Source: Engraulis encrasicolus (Eukaryota > Chordata > Actinopteri > Clupeiformes > Engraulidae). Taken from it: 64,000 nt of DNA. Positions 59,551 to 64,000 of this stretch are shown piece by piece. A program made the translations under genes and the position numbers. The stretch is taken from positions 20,523,081 through 20,587,080 of the forward strand of contig NC_085862.1 of assembly GCF_034702125.1 (NCBI RefSeq), read 5' to 3'. The first letter of the stretch is position 1. Each line of letters starts with the position of its first letter. The notes under the pieces are model-generated. The model was given only the letters and a program-made list of their open reading frames with translations, made no database searches and was not told the origin of the DNA.

Positions 59551-59896
59551 ACATTGGCACATAAATGGTGTCAGCAACCAAACAAAGGCACCCCAGGCCT
59601 CTAATCACCCAGTAGATCTACCACCAGCCCACTCACTGACACACACAAACACACGCACACACACCCTGGCGGCTCTGAATGGGATGCTGCTACCATGGAA
59701 AGCACGAGCCGCTGCTCCCATCCCCATCCCGCTAATTCATCTCCGCCTGACGCCACATTAGCCTGATAGAATAATTATGGCAGGGGTGATTATAGCGCTA
59801 TCGGAAGAGCAAAGCTCCACGCGCGGTGCGCTGAAGGTTACGGCCGTAAAGCAGACAGTGATGGGCAAATTAGGGAAAGCCATCGGCAGGCTCGGA

Positions 59897-59900
<4 letters not shown>

Positions 59901-59989
<89 letters not shown>
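59901..59989. repeat. (GA)n microsatellite
   Basis: About 44 pure GA units. Confidence 0.95.
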
Positions 59990-59994
<5 letters not shown>

Positions 59995-60761
59995 AAAGGC
60001 AGAGCAATGCGCTTATGCTGTGCATTGAACCACAGGGTGGTTTCAAAAACAAACAAGTAAACAAACAAACAGCATTCCCTTCGTCATATCGACTGCCACT
60101 GGAACTGACAAAGCTCTTTGCACGAGGAACGAAATGTCTTCCAAACTGAAAAAAATTGTCAAGTTGCTTATGAGAACTAAAAGACAAGTGATTGGTGTGG
60201 TCTTATGTTTCCAGTAAAAAGGTTCACATGCTTTACAGGGCCTGTATGTGGGTCATGTGTATTCATCTCAACTCTGAGTTCGGTACCTGGATGGGCCATG
60301 CGTTTCCAGTTCTGGAGTTCAGGGCCTGGAAGTGTACGGGCCATGCGTGTCCATCTCTGAAGTTACTGCAGACAGTGGCACTTGGAAGTGGCTGACAGCT
60401 CTCCAGCAGTACTTAACCCCATCAACCCGCAAACACATTCGCACACGCGCACACATGGACACTCACACACATCCGTACATGCACACGCACGCACACCCTC
60501 TTAAGTGGTGTCCATTAGTGTGTGACATGTGTAACCTGATCTGTGTGTCCGCATGGCACATCCCGACGGGTGAAGTGAAAAGTGACATGAGTGTGTGGCA
60601 GAGGTGGCAGTCTGCTATCACCCCCGCTTGCCTCTTCTCTCTATCTATCTACTTCTCTCCCTCTCTGTCACGTTTCTCTCTCTCTCTATCCATCTACTTC
60701 TATCTCTCTCTGTCACATTTCTCTATCTCTCTATCTATCTACCTCTCTCTCTCTCTGTCAC

Positions 60762-60940
<179 letters not shown>

Positions 60941-61079
60941 CTCTCCATCCCTCTCTCTTCTCTGGTAACCTCATTGGTCTTGCTTCTGTCAGCTCTCTCT
61001 ATTGTTGTCTGTCTGTGATCCCTCTGCTGTTATCTCCTGGGCTTCCTAGCTCCTGTAGCCCTTAGCTTAGCCTACCCTA

Positions 61080-61222
61080 CCCCCTCCTCTCCCCTCCCCT
61101 CCCCTCTCCTCTCCTCTCCTCTCCTCTCCTCTCCTCTCCTCTCCTCTCCCCTTTCTCTCCTCTCCTCTCCCCTTCCTCTCCTCTCCCCTTTCTCTCCTCT
61201 CCTCTCCTCTCCTTTCCTCTCC
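61080..61222. repeat. CCTCT pentanucleotide repeat
   Basis: Tandem CTCCT/CCCCT units on a polypyrimidine strand, about 140 bp. It is followed within 30 bp by the next (GT)n. Confidence 0.9.
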
Positions 61223-61249
61223 TGCCCAGGCACAAGCTGCAGGGCTAAG

Positions 61250-61397
<148 letters not shown>

Positions 61398-61780
61398 TGA
61401 GAACACCTTGCTAACAAAGTAACAAGCCTTGAAGTTCAACAGACCTACGACGCATGCAAACAAAAAAGCTAACGAGAGCGCAATGAATGCAAAAACCTAC
61501 AGAGAACGCGATGGGGAGGGAAAACTGAGTAAAAGGGCCAGAGAAGCACCAAGCAGAACAGCAGAGTAGGTAGAGAGCACCAAGCTGAACAGCAGAGCAT
61601 ACCCATCAACCCTCCAGTTTTTCCATGGGAACTTCTTATTTTTTACTAATTTCCCACTGTCTTTTCATTTTGGCATATTTCAAAATATTTCAAGATTTTT
61701 ACAGTATCAAAAAAAACCCTGTTGGTCCAGCAATTCACCCCCACCCACCCAGTTAGTCTGACAAGCCACACCCTCTCTAC

Positions 61781-62121
61781 TTAAAGTGATACTGTCCCAT
61801 TTTTGGAAATAAGTTCATATTACACCTCCCCTTGAGTTAAATAATTGAGTTTTACCTTTCTCCTGTACTTTCAACCGTTCTCTGAGTATGGCAGTGCAAA
61901 ATTTACCTCCATGCTAGCAGTTAACATTGAGTCCTATGAGACCAGCTGGCGGCTAACTGGTCTCATAGGAGTCAATGTTAACTGCTAGCTTGGAGGTAAA
62001 TTTTGCACTGCCGTACTTAGAGAACGGTTGAAAGCACAGGGGCATGGTAAAACTCAAATATGTTACTCAAGGGGAGGTGTAACATGAGCTTATTTCCAAA
62101 AATGGGACAGCATCACTTTAA
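61781..62121. mobile_element. piggyBac-like TTAA MITE, AGTGATACTGTCCC family, copy 2
   Basis: TTAA at 61781-61784 and 62118-62121. Ends AGTGATACTGTCCC and GGGACAGCATCACT, with the same central palindrome as 13938-14245. Confidence 0.9.
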
Positions 62122-62865
62122 GGGTTTGACTTGTCAAGCTACCTGCCAGTAGCTTTTATGCCAGATAACACCAAGAATTCACGTTCCTTAAAAATGCAAA
62201 CTTTCACCCTTGAGTTCCGCAGGCGTGTGTGTGTGTGTCCACTCCTTGCCTCGCAGAAACCCAAAGTTCACGATTCTAACAACGCTGTTCCTATGGTACA
62301 CACAAGCCTCTAAGCAGCGACTCGTGAGAATTTAGGCTACCTCATCACAGCTGGCCCCAGCACAAAGTTTTGCATCAGCCCCAGACAAGGATGGCTCTGC
62401 TACGCAGCAGTCGCTTACAATTCAATTTGAGTGAGAAAACAACAAAGGGAAACTGATGTTTCATTTGTTTAAGCTATACACGCTCCTTTTAAAACATGGG
62501 CTATGGGGGGATTTTGGACAGAACTGGCCGTGCACGCGGACTGTCAGTGTGAAAAGCCAAGTAGAACTCAGTGGCGGTCTGTGTGTGTTTGGCCAATTGG
62601 AAACTTTTTCCTGTTTTTGTTTTGCTTTGTTTCTTTTTTAAATCTAGGAATTATCCCCCTTTTTTAAGCTGATGTTGACAGGTACACAGCAGAGTAGGTA
62701 GAGAGGGGGAAAGCAGCAGAACAGGTAGACGGAGAGAACTAAAAGAAAAGTAATGGAAGAGGTAGAGAGAGGGAGATTAGGTCAGAGGGGAGCATCAAAA
62801 GCAGGCTGAGCCACTCCAGACAACAGGCTGAACCATGATGAGTCAGAGAGTAGTTCACAACCCAA
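62122..62865. other. Non-coding spacer
   Basis: No exon or repeat boundary was recognised, apart from short GT and GA patches. Confidence 0.5.
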
Positions 62866-62869
62866 CCAT

Positions 62870-63024
<155 letters not shown>

Positions 63025-63194
63025 GCATGCAAACACACTGCATAAACACACTACATGCACACACTTATACGAATGCACGCACATTTAAGCACACACAGAC
63101 ACAGTATTTCCTTTCTCACATATACAAAGACACACAAGCGTCTCTCTGTTACATACATGTTCATATACGGCCGCACAGTAAAGCCAGTCTTCCA

Positions 63195-63216
63195 CAGCAG
63201 CAGCAGCAGCAGCAGC
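63195..63216. repeat. Short (CAG)n tract
   Basis: Seven CAG units in a GC-rich stretch. It does not lie in a supported exon. Confidence 0.85.
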
Positions 63217-63396
63217 ACAAGGCGGCCCACAGCAGCACAGTCGCAGCCAGGCCCAGCCAGGCCACCTGCTCCGGGGGGCAGCCCCACTGCTGCCTGCAGC
63301 CATGCGGCTCCAAGAAAATACGACTCAGTGATTCCCACTTGTCATCAGCACAGAGAAATATACGAGCCAGCTGCCCACTACACACACACTTACTAG

Positions 63397-63535
<139 letters not shown>

Positions 63536-63847
63536 TTTCACACACACACACACAGACACACACTATGTGCATGCGCGCACGCACGCACGCACCTCGAGGG
63601 AGTGAGTCAGGGATTCTGTGCTGTGTGCTTTTGCCACCTCTGTCTCATTATCTCTCCATCTCTCCATCTGACTTCTCCTGTCGTTCTCCTGCTCTTCTTT
63701 TCTTATTCACTCTGACATGCAATCATCTCTTTGTCTACCAGGTGCTTGTTGCTTGTTCACACCCACTCAGTCACACACAGAACGAGAAAGAGAGAAAGAC
63801 AGGACAGAGAGAGAATGAAACAGAGAGGAGAGGGGGGTTAGGGACAG

Positions 63848-63852
63848 AGAGA

Positions 63853-63940
<88 letters not shown>
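63848..63940. repeat. (GA)n microsatellite
   Basis: About 45 units with one GTGA interruption near the start. Confidence 0.95.
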
Positions 63941-63945
<5 letters not shown>

Positions 63946-64000
63946 GTGGAGAGGGAGGTACACCAAGTAGACCAAAAGACATACATTTGTGTCTTTGTCT

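Overview
This is vertebrate, almost certainly teleost (ray-finned fish), nuclear DNA. The evidence is spliced genes with GT..AG introns, tRNA-derived SINEs, very long (CA/TG)n, (GA/CT)n and (GACA)n microsatellites, and many short non-autonomous DNA transposons with 8-bp (hAT-like) or TTAA (piggyBac-like) target duplications. Coding exons make up only a few percent of the window; the rest is introns and layered repeats. There are no prokaryotic operons, CRISPR arrays or intact viruses.

Layout. 1-9.4 kb: repeats only, including two fold-back elements whose cores carry telomere-like CCCTAA tracts, an 0.9 kb hAT-like element and an 83-bp-arm perfect hairpin. 9447-9637: the 3'-terminal exon of a complement factor H-like gene, whose upstream exons were not found. 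10-19 kb: nested hAT/TTAA elements and a dead LINE reverse transcriptase interrupted by a TTAA element. 19337-30655: a complete ten-exon gene for a secreted 468-residue protein with a signal peptide and seven sushi/CCP domains, ending in a domain resembling the last domain of factor H. 31-40 kb: a four-level transposon nest, a 5S-rRNA-like fragment and more MITEs. 40531-45896: profilin-2 (pfn2), two common exons and two alternative terminal exons. 49-53 kb, minus strand: the last two coding exons of rnf13 (PA-TM-RING E3 ligase), convergent with pfn2. 54-64 kb: extremely microsatellite-rich sequence, probably rnf13 intron or upstream DNA.

The sushi-domain genes are probably soluble complement regulators or factor H-related decoys; pfn2 works in actin dynamics and rnf13 in endolysosomal ubiquitination. 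They are not a functional cluster. The most notable local biology is in the factor H-like gene: its second CCP is split between two exons as in mammalian CFH, intron 8 has a minisatellite that repeats the gene's own splice-donor sequence and a roughly 63-copy (TG)n abutting the exon-9 acceptor, and an inverted, nearly identical copy of exon 9 lies in intron 5. All assignments rest on reading the sequence and general knowledge of the families; no database search was run.
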